This document shows positions 18,167 through 26,556 of a stretch of 64,000 bases of DNA, piece by piece. The notes beneath the pieces were generated by a model. The model was not told the DNA's origin and ran no database searches. It saw only the letters and a program-made list of their open reading frames with translations. Within the stretch, counting starts at the first letter, position 1; every line of letters starts with the position of its first letter. Both the position numbers and the translations under genes were made by a program. The DNA is from Rubrobacter_A sp965214435 (lineage in GTDB: Bacteria; Actinomycetota; Rubrobacteria; Rubrobacterales; Rubrobacteraceae), in assembly GCA_965214435.1 (NCBI GenBank), contig OZ243960.1:2852001-2916000 (forward strand). The letters are read 5' to 3'.

Positions 18167-18224
18167 CTTACGGCCTCCCAAAGCTTTCGCTCTCCAGTAT
18201 TGCTGCTCGCCATCCTTTTATAAC

Positions 18225-18839
18225 CTAGTGCTGGCGGACGATGTTGTCGATAACCCCGTACTCGACGGACTCCTCCGGTCCCATGATGTAGTCGCGGTCA
18301 GTATCGCGCTCTATCTTCTCGTAGTCCTGTCCGGTGTTCTCTGCCAGGATCTCGTTTAGCCGCCGCTTGGTCCGGATTAGCTCTTCGGCGTGGATCTGTA
18401 CGTCCGACGCCTGCCCGGCGAGACCGCCGACGCTCGGCTGGTGCAAGAGTACCCGCGTGTTCGGCAGGGAGTTGCGCTTACCTTTTGCACCGGCCGCCAG
18501 GAGGAATGCTCCCATGGAAGCCGCCATACCCAAAGCCGTCGTCGAGATGTCGGGCTGGACGAACTGCATGGTGTCGTAGATCGCGAGCCCCGCCGAGACG
18601 CTGCCGCCGGGGGAGTTTATGTACAGGTTGATGTCCTGCTCGGGGTCTTCACTTTCGAGGTGGAGTAGCTGCGCCATGATAGCGTTCGCTACCTGATCAT
18701 CGACCGGCGTGCCGAGGAAGATGATCCGGTCCTTCAACAGCCGCGAGTAGATGTCCATGGCCCGCTCACCGCGCGGGCTCTGCTCTATTACGTAGGGAAT
18801 TACACTCTGCGGGATATTCTCGTAAGCTCCGCCGCTCAT
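18225..18839 (-). CDS. clpP: ATP-dependent Clp protease proteolytic subunit
   Basis: ClpP is the serine protease chamber paired with ClpX. The 204-residue protein has the nucleophile motif TTALGMAASMGAFLLAAGAKGKR (Ser at ~100), the histidine motif NTRVLLHQPSVGGLAGQASD (His at ~125) and the D-R catalytic region DRDYIMGPEESVEYGVIDNI. Its ATG overlaps the trigger factor stop by four bases (ATGA), giving the typical tig-clpP-clpX operon. It is a single copy in this window. Confidence 0.97.
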   Translation of the reverse strand: MSGGAYENIPQSVIPYVIEQSPRGERAMDIYSRLLKDRIIFLGTPVDDQVANAIMAQLLHLESEDPEQDINLYINSPGGSVSAGLAIYDTMQFVQPDISTTALGMAASMGAFLLAAGAKGKRNSLPNTRVLLHQPSVGGLAGQASDVQIHAEELIRTKRRLNEILAENTGQDYEKIERDTDRDYIMGPEESVEYGVIDNIVRQH

Positions 18840-20368
18840 CTCTGCACGTCTCCTTTGTCTGATCCTTCGCCGGCTTTAGCTTCGACCGTGGTCTCGACCG
18901 ACGCCCCGCCGCTCTCCGGCGCAGCCTCTTCCGTGCCCGGCACCTTTTCGCCGCCGGATTCACCGGCGTTGGCCTCTTCTTCGGTAATAATCTCTGTTTC
19001 AGCCCCGCCCTCGGCGGCCGCCGCGACCTCTTCTTCGACGGTCTCTTCTTCGGGCGGCATTTCGACCGGGACGGCGTTCTCGGCGAGGAGGTTTAGCGCG
19101 TTCTGGCGGGCGACCTCTTCTTCGAGAAGGGTGTAGGTGCCATTCTTACGCATGGCCGTGATGATCTCCTCCGGCGAGCGGCCAGATTCCTCGGCGAGGT
19201 GCCCGATCTCATGCCGGACCGTGTCTTCATCGGCGGTAATACCCTCCGCGTTTACCACAGCGTCGAGTACGAGCTCTTTCTTTACCGTGTCCGAAGCTTC
19301 AGGCATGACCCGGGCCCGCATCTCGTTTACGTCGACACCGGCGATCTGGTAGTACTGCTCGGGCTCTATGCCCTGCGACCGGATGCTCCGCTCGAAGCTC
19401 TCGACCATCTCCCCGGCCTTCTCGGCGGCCATCACCTCGGGCACCGCTACCTCGGCCTGCTGGGCCACGGCGTCCAAGACCCGCGCGCGGAACTCGCCCT
19501 CGACCTGCTGGCGCAGCGTCGCCTCTAGCTGCTCGCGGACCGCCCCCCGTAGCTCGTCGAGCGTCTCAAACTCGCTCGCCTCCTTGGCGAACTCGTCGTC
19601 GAGCGGCGGCAGCTCGCGCTCCTTGATCTCCTTGGCGTGCACCCGGAAAAGTACCGACTGGCCGCGCAGCGACTCTTCCTCGTAGTCCATCGGGAACGTT
19701 ACCCCGAACTGCTTGCGCTCCCCGGCGTTCATGCCGACCAGGTTATTCTCGAAGTCCGGCAAAAGCTCTCCCTTGCCGACCTCCAGCATGTAGTCCTCGG
19801 CCTCGCCACCCGGCAAGTCGCCGCCGCTCATCTTCTCACCCTTAAAGTCCAGGATCACGAAGTCGCCTTCCGCAACCGCGCGGTCCTCGACCGCCGCGAG
19901 CGTGGCGAACTGGTCCCGTAGCTCTCCTAGCTGGGACTCGACCCGCTCCCCGTCAACCTCGACCTCGCGCTTGGGGACTTCGAGGCCCTTGTACTCGCCC
20001 AGGGTAGCCTCCGGGCGGACCTCGACGGTCGCGGAGAACTTAAAGCCGGCCTCCTCGTCGAGGGACTCGTCGAAGTCTATTTCGGGCCGGTCTATGGGCC
20101 GCACGTCGCTCTCGACAACCGCCCGGGAGTACCAGACCGGCAACCGATCCTGGAGCGTCTCCATGTAGATGTAGTCCCGGCCGACCTGGTTCTCGATCAT
20201 GCGCCGCGGCGCCTTACCCGGACGGAAACCCGGCACCCGCATCTGGCCTTTAAGCTCCTGGACTTTTGAGGCGACGCCTTCTTTCACCGCCTCGGGCGGA
20301 ACCTCGACCTCGAGACGTATCTTGTTGTCTTCGAGCTTAGTTACGTTCGCCGTTATAGATTCCGTCAT
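18836..20368 (-). CDS. tig: Trigger factor, with a long acidic C-terminal tail
   Basis: Trigger factor is the ribosome-bound chaperone with a peptidyl-prolyl isomerase domain. The ~510-residue protein has the ribosome-binding domain with the signature GFRPGKAPRRMIE (~50-62), the FKBP-like PPIase domain (~150-240, VAEGDFVILDFKG) and the helical C-terminal chaperone region (~250-430). It then carries ~80 extra residues rich in Glu, Ala and Gly (PPEEETVEEEVAAAAEGGAE and onwards), longer than the usual ~430-450. The ATG at 20368, with GGAG just upstream, is preferred over the TTG at 20377. Confidence 0.93.
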   Translation of the reverse strand: MTESITANVTKLEDNKIRLEVEVPPEAVKEGVASKVQELKGQMRVPGFRPGKAPRRMIENQVGRDYIYMETLQDRLPVWYSRAVVESDVRPIDRPEIDFDESLDEEAGFKFSATVEVRPEATLGEYKGLEVPKREVEVDGERVESQLGELRDQFATLAAVEDRAVAEGDFVILDFKGEKMSGGDLPGGEAEDYMLEVGKGELLPDFENNLVGMNAGERKQFGVTFPMDYEEESLRGQSVLFRVHAKEIKERELPPLDDEFAKEASEFETLDELRGAVREQLEATLRQQVEGEFRARVLDAVAQQAEVAVPEVMAAEKAGEMVESFERSIRSQGIEPEQYYQIAGVDVNEMRARVMPEASDTVKKELVLDAVVNAEGITADEDTVRHEIGHLAEESGRSPEEIITAMRKNGTYTLLEEEVARQNALNLLAENAVPVEMPPEEETVEEEVAAAAEGGAETEIITEEEANAGESGGEKVPGTEEAAPESGGASVETTVEAKAGEGSDKGDVQR

Positions 20369-20446
20369 ACGCTCCAACTCTTCCCGGTCTTCCTCGACTA
20401 CCGATCCTCAACGCGGCCCGCCGGTGCGACACCGGCGCAACGCTAG

Positions 20447-20527
20447 TGCGAGAGGCGGGACTTGAACCCGCACGCCTTGCGGCACTAGATCCTAAATCTA
20501 GCGTGTCTACCGTTCCACCACTCTCGC
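20447..20527 (-). tRNA. tRNA-Leu (anticodon TAG)
   Basis: The minus strand gives a class II tRNA with acceptor stem GCGAGAG/CTCTCGC, a D arm beginning GTGGTGGAACGG, anticodon stem CTAGA/TCTAG with loop TTTAGGA (anticodon TAG), a variable arm (TGCCGCAAGGCGT) and T loop GGTTCAAGTCC. The discriminator is A and CCA is not encoded. It stands between tig and the antiporter gene. Confidence 0.94.
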
Positions 20528-20617
20528 TCTCAACGAACCTGCCAGGATTATAGCAGCACCCTAAAGGCCGCCCGGCTCGCGAACATGCTTTACGCTACGG
20601 GCGTACGCAAGCCCTCC

Positions 20618-22579
20618 CTACCGGCCGTCCGCCAGAGACCGGAAAGCTTCCCGCTGATCCGGAGTCCCGAGAAAACCGACCGTATCCCCGGGCTCCAGAT
20701 TTACCTCGGGACCGGGATTAGCCAGTAGTTCCTCGCCCCGGACCACGGCGACCACAGACGCCCCGGACTCCGTGCGGACCTGTAAATCCCCGATACTCCG
20801 TCCGGCAAAGCGGCTCTCTTCGGGTAGCTCTATCCACTCGGTCTCGATCATCCGGGAGGTGCGCCGCAGCCTTTCTAGCAGGGAGTCGTCGGCGGTGCGG
20901 CCTGAGACCGGCGCGTAAAGCTCGCGGCGGACCTGGTCGGAGAACTGCTGGATCTCCCCGGCCCCGATACCCAGGTGCGACAATGCCTGCCGACCGAGCT
21001 CCAACCCTGCCTCGAACTCCGGCTGGACAGCCTCGTAGACCCCGAGACGGCTCAAGTCCTGTAGCTGGTCGGCGCTCGAGGAGCGGGCGACGATGTGCAG
21101 GTCGGGCTTGAGTGCCCGGATCCTGCTGACCACCAGCCGGGCGTCCATAGCATCCGGGATGGTAAGTATCACGAGCCGCGCGTTAACCGCCCCTGCCGCC
21201 TCCAAGACCGGCTCGGCCGACGCGTCGCCGTAGACCACCGGAAACCCCGTGTCCCGGGCGGCATCCGCCCGATTCGGGTTGTTGTCGACCACCACGAACC
21301 GCTGGTCGAGCCGCTGCAAAAGCTGGGCCACAAAGCCGCCGACCTGCCCGTGACCGGCTATAACCACGTGCTCTTTCAGGTCATTCTCCGGGAGGTTGTA
21401 GGTCCTCAAGGTGTCCCGCGGAAAGCGCTTGCGCCACCGGCCGTACAGCACGGGCGCGAGCCGTGTTGCAAACGGCGTCAGGGACATGGTGATCACGGCC
21501 GTCGTAAGCCCGATAGAAAAGGTCTCCTCGGAGATGGCCCCGACGCTTATTCCCTCCCGCGCGATCACAAACGAGAACTCCCCGACCTGAAACAGCCCCA
21601 ACCCCACCGCAAACGGCGCTATGTTCCCGTACCCGAACACCCGCGAGAGCCCAGTGAATATGCTGCCCTTTATTATGAATACCGCCAGGACGACCAGTCC
21701 TATGGTAGCGGCGTTCTCCCACAGAAACGCCGGTTCCAGGAGCATCCCGACGGAGACGAAGAACAGCATGGCGAAGATGTCCCGCAGCGGCCCGATGTCG
21801 GCGAGCGCCTGATAACTGTAGTCTGACTGGGAAAGGACCATCCCGGCCACGAAAGCCCCGAAAGCGAAGGAGAGGCCGAAAAGGTAAGTCGCATATCCGA
21901 CTCCGAGACCTATGGCGACCACGGCTAGCAGGAAAAGTTCTCTGGAGTTCCAGTTCGCGATCCGGGCCATAAACCAGGGAAATACCCGCGTGCCGAACAA
22001 AGCCATCCCCGCGATAAACAGCCCCGCCTCCAGCACCGCGATCCCGACCTCTGTAAGCCCCTGGCCGACGTTGTTCAGTTCCGGCAGCAGGATGATCATG
22101 GGCACCACCGCGAGGTCCTGGACGATAAGCATGCCCACTATTACCCGGCTCGCCAGAGTGTTTATGACGCCCTGTTCGGTCAGCGTCTTTAGTACCACCG
22201 CCGTGCTCGACAGGGAGATGATAGCCCCGAACCACAACGCTTCCTCCCAGCCGAGGCCGAGTAGCTGGCCCAGACCGTAGCCGAAAGCGATGGTGAGCGC
22301 GAGTTGAATCGGGGTGCCTATAAGGGCGATGCGTTTCACCGGGGCAAGTTCCCCGAGCGGGAAGTTCAGGCCGATAGTGAAGAGCAGTAGAGCTACCCCG
22401 ATCTCGGCGAGAAGCTCGATCTCCTCTATCTCCCCGACCGTCGGCCCGATGGTATTCGGCCCAACCAGCACCCCGGCCAAGATATACCCCAGGATAAGCG
22501 GCAACCCGAGCTGCCGGGCGACCACCCCCCCGAGGAAAGCCGCAACCAGAATAAGCGCTATGTCACCCGCGATGCCCAT
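20618..22579 (-). CDS. Kef-type cation:proton antiporter with TrkA domains
   Basis: This is a CPA2-family monovalent cation/proton antiporter, likely for potassium. The 653-residue protein has about twelve N-terminal membrane helices (~1-385) with the family stretches LILGYILAGVLVGPNTIGP and LSSTAVVLKTLTEQG. A cytoplasmic TrkA-N Rossmann domain follows (~410-530, HVVIAGHGQVGGFVAQLLQRL), then a TrkA-C (RCK-C) domain at the C-terminus (~565-650, ending with LEPGDTVGFLGTP). It resembles YbaL/KefB; the exact cation and gating ligand cannot be read from sequence. It has no same-strand partner gene. Confidence 0.9.
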   Translation of the reverse strand: MGIAGDIALILVAAFLGGVVARQLGLPLILGYILAGVLVGPNTIGPTVGEIEEIELLAEIGVALLLFTIGLNFPLGELAPVKRIALIGTPIQLALTIAFGYGLGQLLGLGWEEALWFGAIISLSSTAVVLKTLTEQGVINTLASRVIVGMLIVQDLAVVPMIILLPELNNVGQGLTEVGIAVLEAGLFIAGMALFGTRVFPWFMARIANWNSRELFLLAVVAIGLGVGYATYLFGLSFAFGAFVAGMVLSQSDYSYQALADIGPLRDIFAMLFFVSVGMLLEPAFLWENAATIGLVVLAVFIIKGSIFTGLSRVFGYGNIAPFAVGLGLFQVGEFSFVIAREGISVGAISEETFSIGLTTAVITMSLTPFATRLAPVLYGRWRKRFPRDTLRTYNLPENDLKEHVVIAGHGQVGGFVAQLLQRLDQRFVVVDNNPNRADAARDTGFPVVYGDASAEPVLEAAGAVNARLVILTIPDAMDARLVVSRIRALKPDLHIVARSSSADQLQDLSRLGVYEAVQPEFEAGLELGRQALSHLGIGAGEIQQFSDQVRRELYAPVSGRTADDSLLERLRRTSRMIETEWIELPEESRFAGRSIGDLQVRTESGASVVAVVRGEELLANPGPEVNLEPGDTVGFLGTPDQREAFRSLADGR

Positions 22580-22765
22580 ACGACTTTAACTATAAAGCAT
22601 GGACAAAAACCACGAATTAGCCGCCGACCACACCCGCGCTCCGCTCAGACCTCATCGAGTCCAACACCCACACCGCAGTAGCTACCCGGGAGCGGCCAGA
22701 GCGGACCTCCGGGAGACCGAAGACTCTCCCGGTAAACCCGGTAAATCGCACCCTTCTACAAGCGG
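22580..22765. other. Short intergenic region without recognisable genes
   Basis: This is the gap between the antiporter start and the MFS transporter stop. It must contain the antiporter promoter. No coding frame, repeat or clear terminator hairpin was recognised. Confidence 0.5.
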
Positions 22766-24001
22766 TTAAGACCCCGCGGCCGGCTTGGACTTCGTCGTCC
22801 CGGCAATGCCCACAAAGACCGCTAACGCCGCGGCGAGGCCCGCTGCAACGATAAATGCCGTACCGAACCCGTAGGATGCGCCCACCGGCTGGCTTAGAAG
22901 TGGCGAGAGGAACTGGCCGAGGAAGATCGCAGCCGTCAATCCGCCGAGAGACCGGCCTCGAATGCTCTCCGGCGCGCCCGTGGAGATCCAGTTGTTAAGG
23001 TTCGGCAGTAGCAAGCCCACGCCACAGCCGCCGACCACCAGCCCTACCAGCGCGAGGGTCAGGTTGCCGGCGAGCCCGATAAGGACGTATCCGGCCCCGA
23101 TCAGGACGAAGGTAACGATTCCCACGACGCGGTAACCGAGCCTCGCGCTAATGCTGCCATACGAGAGCGCGGCAAAGGACTGGAACAGGGAGAGTAGCGC
23201 TATAGCCAGCCCGCTCCCCGTGGCCCCGACGCCGAAGGAGTTCCCGAAGTAGAACGGTAGCTGGGTCGGGACGATATAGAAGACCACCATCCCCAGTATA
23301 GCCAGCGGATATACGACGGCCAGCAACCGGACTGCCCCTCCGTCCCGGCCGCCGGAGCCGCCGTCGTTTCTGGTGCCCACAGCTTCTTCCGGGTCTCTTG
23401 AAGGCTCGTGGAGCCGCAGCGCCACCAGCGGCGCCAGGAGAAGGGAGATCAGGTAAATCGCAAACGGACCCCGCCAGTCCACCCCGGCCAGGAACCCGCC
23501 GAAAGCCAGGAACCCCACGCCCCCAAAGCCCATGAACGCCGCCTGTATTCCGAGTATCCGGGAGCGCTCCTCGCCCGCGTAGTAGTCGGCTATAAGCGTC
23601 GTGGCGCTCGTCATTACCCCGGCCACCGCCACGCCGAGCAGCGCCCGGCCGACGAGGATAGCATACAGGTTGCCGAGTACCAATCCCGAGCCGCCGGCCA
23701 CCCCATAGAGCACCACCGAATACAAGAGTACCGGCTTGCGTCCCAGGCGGTCCACCAGCGTGCCAGCCACCGGAGCGCACACCGCTATAAACAGGGCTGG
23801 CATGGTGAGGACCAGGCGGGTGAGAAGCTCGACGTTCGCCGTACCCGAGAACTGCTCCTGTATACCCGGCAGCGACGGGGAGATGGTCGCCCCGCTCATA
23901 ATGGTCAGGGTGCTCGCGAGCAGTAGCGTCAGCAACACCAGCCGGGAGCGGGGATGATCGTCGCCCGGACCTTGCGCTTGCTGCTGCTCGATGGTCGCCA
24001 C
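22766..24001 (-). CDS. Major facilitator superfamily transporter
   Basis: This is a 12-helix exporter-like MFS protein of 411 residues. Helix 1 is preceded by a polar N-terminus (EQQQAQGPGDDHPRSR). The loop 2-3 signature appears as GTLVDRLGRKPVLLYS (~80-96) and the protein has two six-helix halves with a Gly/Asp-rich central loop (~200-225). It resembles the DHA1 drug:proton antiporters, but the substrate is unknown. It lies three bases after the rhodanese gene in the same direction, so UBP finger, rhodanese and transporter form one operon. Confidence 0.85.
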   Translation of the reverse strand: MATIEQQQAQGPGDDHPRSRLVLLTLLLASTLTIMSGATISPSLPGIQEQFSGTANVELLTRLVLTMPALFIAVCAPVAGTLVDRLGRKPVLLYSVVLYGVAGGSGLVLGNLYAILVGRALLGVAVAGVMTSATTLIADYYAGEERSRILGIQAAFMGFGGVGFLAFGGFLAGVDWRGPFAIYLISLLLAPLVALRLHEPSRDPEEAVGTRNDGGSGGRDGGAVRLLAVVYPLAILGMVVFYIVPTQLPFYFGNSFGVGATGSGLAIALLSLFQSFAALSYGSISARLGYRVVGIVTFVLIGAGYVLIGLAGNLTLALVGLVVGGCGVGLLLPNLNNWISTGAPESIRGRSLGGLTAAIFLGQFLSPLLSQPVGASYGFGTAFIVAAGLAAALAVFVGIAGTTKSKPAAGS

Positions 24002-24004
24002 CGT

Positions 24005-24361
24005 CTAATCCTCCCGGCTGCGGGTACCGTCGGAGGCTCGCTTACCTTCGATGGGGAGTCCGGCCTTTACCCAGTCCTGTTTGCCGCCAGCATAGTGCCG
24101 GACGTTCTCGTAACCCTTCTCCGTGAGTTCCCGGACCTCTGCCCGGGACGACTCGCAGTCCTCGTTCATACAGTAGACTACTATGTCCGAGCTTTTATCC
24201 GGGAGCACCTTCTCCGCCTCGTCCACGAACTCGTAGGGGAGGTTTACCGCACCCGGAAGGTGCGAGGTCTCGTAGTGTCTTTCGGAGAGAGCTTCGACCA
24301 GGGTAAATTCGTCTTCCCGGTGGATCTTCTCCCTCAACTCTTCCCGCGTTATGTTCTCCAC
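24005..24361 (-). CDS. Rhodanese-like sulfurtransferase domain protein
   Basis: Single rhodanese domains carry sulfur as a cysteine persulfide. The 118-residue protein has the entry motif EDEFTLVEALSERHYETSHLPGAVNLPYE and the active-site loop VVYCMNEDCESSRAEVRELTEKGYENV, with the first Cys as the likely catalytic residue, then AGGKQDWVKAGLPIEG. The active-site loop has the usual length. It sits between a UBP-type zinc finger protein and an MFS transporter; whether the three act together is inference from spacing only. Confidence 0.88.
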   Translation of the reverse strand: MENITREELREKIHREDEFTLVEALSERHYETSHLPGAVNLPYEFVDEAEKVLPDKSSDIVVYCMNEDCESSRAEVRELTEKGYENVRHYAGGKQDWVKAGLPIEGKRASDGTRSRED

Positions 24362-24385
24362 AAGCTCTCTTTCCTGTGCCGCCGT

Positions 24386-24649
24386 TTACACCAATACATT
24401 ATCTATGTAGCAGTAGCGCCAGTCCTCTCCGGGCTCGAAGGAAACGACTATGGGATGCTCGGTAGTGTTGAAGTGCTTTGTGGCGTGTTTGTTCTTCGAG
24501 GAGTCGCAGCAGCCGACGTGGCCGCAGACCAGACACTCGCGCAGGTGTACCCAGGTGTCCCCCATTTGCAGGCACTCCTCGCAGCCCCGGGCTGAAGGTT
24601 CCACGTCTCTTATCTGGTCCAGGTGCGTACAGACTGAGCTGGTTTCCAC
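24386..24649 (-). CDS. UBP-type zinc finger protein
   Basis: This is a stand-alone zinc finger related to the ubiquitin-binding domain of eukaryotic ubiquitin hydrolases. The 87-residue protein shows the Cys/His array CTHLDQI...GCEECLQMGDTWVHLRECLVCGHVGCCDSSKNKHATKHFNTTEHPIVVSFEPGEDWRYCYIDN. All metal ligands appear present. Bacterial versions are common in Actinobacteria and have no settled role. It is the first gene of a three-gene set with rhodanese and MFS proteins. Confidence 0.9.
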   Translation of the reverse strand: METSSVCTHLDQIRDVEPSARGCEECLQMGDTWVHLRECLVCGHVGCCDSSKNKHATKHFNTTEHPIVVSFEPGEDWRYCYIDNVLV

Positions 24650-24683
24650 GGGTGGTTCTCCTTTTCCTTAGCGGAAGTCGCGT

Positions 24684-25118
24684 TCAAGCTTCTTGTTTTT
24701 GAGGCGTATCCGAGCTTTCTTCCGGGCCTTCATCATCATCGCCATCCGGGTTCTTTTTGCGGATGATCAGGGCCGCCGCCCCGGCGCTAGCCAGAGCCAG
24801 ACCCGCCGCCACCCACATTACGGTCCTAAAGCCCGCTGTAAAGGCGACCGCCACGGCCCGGTCTATCTCGGCGGCTGTTTGTCCGCTTACTCCTTCGGGG
24901 ACCTGCGCAGCTCCTAAATCCACTTTCGCGGCTTCGAGTTGCTGGCGGGCTTCGGTGGACAGGTCGAGGTCGGCTATCCGGGAGTCGAGGGTGCTGGAGA
25001 ATACGGCGAATACCAGCACGCCGAAGACCGCGACGCCGGCGTGCGACGAGGAGGCGGCGTCCGGCTTTTTAGACCGGATCGCACCTTCGTCACCGGGGTG
25101 ATGTACTACATTCGCCAC
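24684..25118 (-). pseudogene. C-terminal remnant of a DHA2-type MFS drug exporter
   Basis: The 144-residue frame matches only the tail of 14-helix DHA2 (EmrB/QacA-like) transporters: the helix GVAVFGVLVFAVF, the actinobacterial periplasmic loop with LSTEARQQLEAAKVDLGAAQ and PEGVSG, then the last helix FRTVMWVAAGLALASAGAAALII and a charged tail. The preceding ~12 helices are absent; the first ~25 residues are polar and match nothing expected, so an upstream deletion is likely. It follows the FMN reductase gene. The call is from recalled family sequence, not a search. Confidence 0.6.
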
Positions 25119-25189
25119 TATCTAGTCCTCCCTAGAGGTCGCCTTCCAAAGCCCCGTGGTTTCCCTCCGGCGGACCGGTTACGGACCGT

Positions 25190-25774
25190 TTACCGGGTAC
25201 CTACCGAGGGCTCGACCTCCCCGAGCCGCTCCGACCACCCGAGCAGCGCCCCGAGAAAGCGGCGCATCCGCTCCCGAGTCTCTTCGTCGGTCAGGTTCCC
25301 GTTCTCGTCGAAGCGCCCGTAGGAGTTTGGGATGAGCATCTGCGGCTCGGGCATCACGTAGGCCGGTGCGTGCAGCAGGATCTGCCGGAGGACCATCTGG
25401 CCCCGCGCCGTACCCGCCCCGCCGGGAGAAGCCCCGACAATACCGACCGGCTTGTGTCGCAGCGGCGAGGGGGAACGCAAGGCCCAGTCCAGCGCCGTGG
25501 TCAGGACACCGGGGATGGCGTAGTCGTACTCGGGGGTGGCGATAAGCACCGCGTCGGCCTCCCGGATTTTCTCTTTGAGGTACCGCACGGGCTCGGGGTC
25601 TCCCTCGTTCTCTACGTCCTGGTTGAAAAAGGGGATCTCACCGAGCGTCTCGAACGGCTCGACCGCCACACCACCGGGTACCAGCTCGCCCGCTGCCCGT
25701 ACGAGACCGCGGTGCAGCGAGCGGTGGCGGAGGCTACCCGCTATGCCTAGAATTTTGAAGTCTGTGCTCTGCAA
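25190..25774 (-). CDS. NADPH-dependent FMN reductase family protein
   Basis: This is a flavodoxin-like quinone or chromate reductase-type enzyme of 194 residues. It has the N-terminal phosphate-binding strand ILGIAGSLRHRSLHRGLVRAA, the ADAVLIATPEYDYAIPGVLTTALDWALR motif (~73-100) typical of the family, and the KPVGIVGASPGGAGTARGQMVLRQIL stretch (~106-132). The start is a TTG at 25774. It is likely cytosolic and uses NAD(P)H. It lies in a row of same-strand redox and hydrolase genes downstream of a MarR regulator, which fits a role in electrophile or quinone stress. Confidence 0.88.
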   Translation of the reverse strand: MQSTDFKILGIAGSLRHRSLHRGLVRAAGELVPGGVAVEPFETLGEIPFFNQDVENEGDPEPVRYLKEKIREADAVLIATPEYDYAIPGVLTTALDWALRSPSPLRHKPVGIVGASPGGAGTARGQMVLRQILLHAPAYVMPEPQMLIPNSYGRFDENGNLTDEETRERMRRFLGALLGWSERLGEVEPSVGTR

Positions 25775-25812
25775 AATTTCCTTCTTTCCGGGTTGGTTTC
25801 GTGACGGCGGGA

Positions 25813-26346
25813 TCAGGCAGTCTCGGACGCCCTCTCCAGCGCCGCGAGCAGCGGGTCGAAGTCGTAGGACCCTTCGTGGAATGAACCGTTTATAAATAAC
25901 GTAGGCGTGCCCGGTACGCCGCTCGCATCACCGCTCCGGGAGTCTTCCTCGACCCGGCCGATGTACCGGCGCTCGGCCAGGTCGGCCTGGAACCGCTGTA
26001 CGTCGAGGCCGATAACCCTCGCGTGGCGCACGAGGTCTCTACCGCCTAGCTCTTGCTGGTGCTCGAACAACAGGTCGTGCATTTCCCAGAAACGGCCCTG
26101 GGCGGCCACGGCCTCGGCAGCTTCCGCGGCCTGGCGGGAGTGCGGGTGCGCCATCTCTATAGGATAGTTACGGAATGCGAAGCGCAGCCGGTCACCGAGA
26201 TGCTCCTGAAGGCGCTTGACGATCCAATAGGCTCGGCCACAGTAGTTGCACTCGTAGTCGCCGTACTCGAGCAGGGTCAAGGAAGCCTCGGCTTCTCCCC
26301 GGACATGGTCCCTCTCCCCAACCGGCAGAGTCAGCCGGGTACTCAA
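25813..26346 (-). CDS. DsbA-family thiol-disulfide oxidoreductase, probably cytosolic
   Basis: This is a thioredoxin-fold protein with the CxxC motif YGDYECNYCGRAYW, a helical insertion typical of DsbA (PIEMAHPHSRQAAEAAEAVAAQGRFWEMHDLLFEHQ), and the cis-proline strand GVPGTPTLFINGSFHEG. No signal peptide is visible. The frame is open back to 26499, but residues before LSTRLTLPVGERDHVRG look non-native; a TTG at 26346 with AGGAT just upstream gives 177 residues and begins where homologues usually do. An upstream start cannot be excluded. Confidence 0.82.
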   Translation of the reverse strand: MSTRLTLPVGERDHVRGEAEASLTLLEYGDYECNYCGRAYWIVKRLQEHLGDRLRFAFRNYPIEMAHPHSRQAAEAAEAVAAQGRFWEMHDLLFEHQQELGGRDLVRHARVIGLDVQRFQADLAERRYIGRVEEDSRSGDASGVPGTPTLFINGSFHEGSYDFDPLLAALERASETA

Positions 26347-26556
26347 GGATCCTGTCGCCAGCTCCCGTCCATACTTAATAGTCCGCCCCCAGAAGCCCTC
26401 CGAAGACCTTTTCAATGCAACCCTCCAATGCTTGAGGACTCGCGTCTGCCCTAAAACCGCCTTGAAGGTTAGCTTAGGTGCGTGACAGGTGCGTGACAAA
26501 GAGCGTGAAACGGACGGCGCGACTCCCGCGAGGTCCGTCCCTCGAACGCTCTAGGA

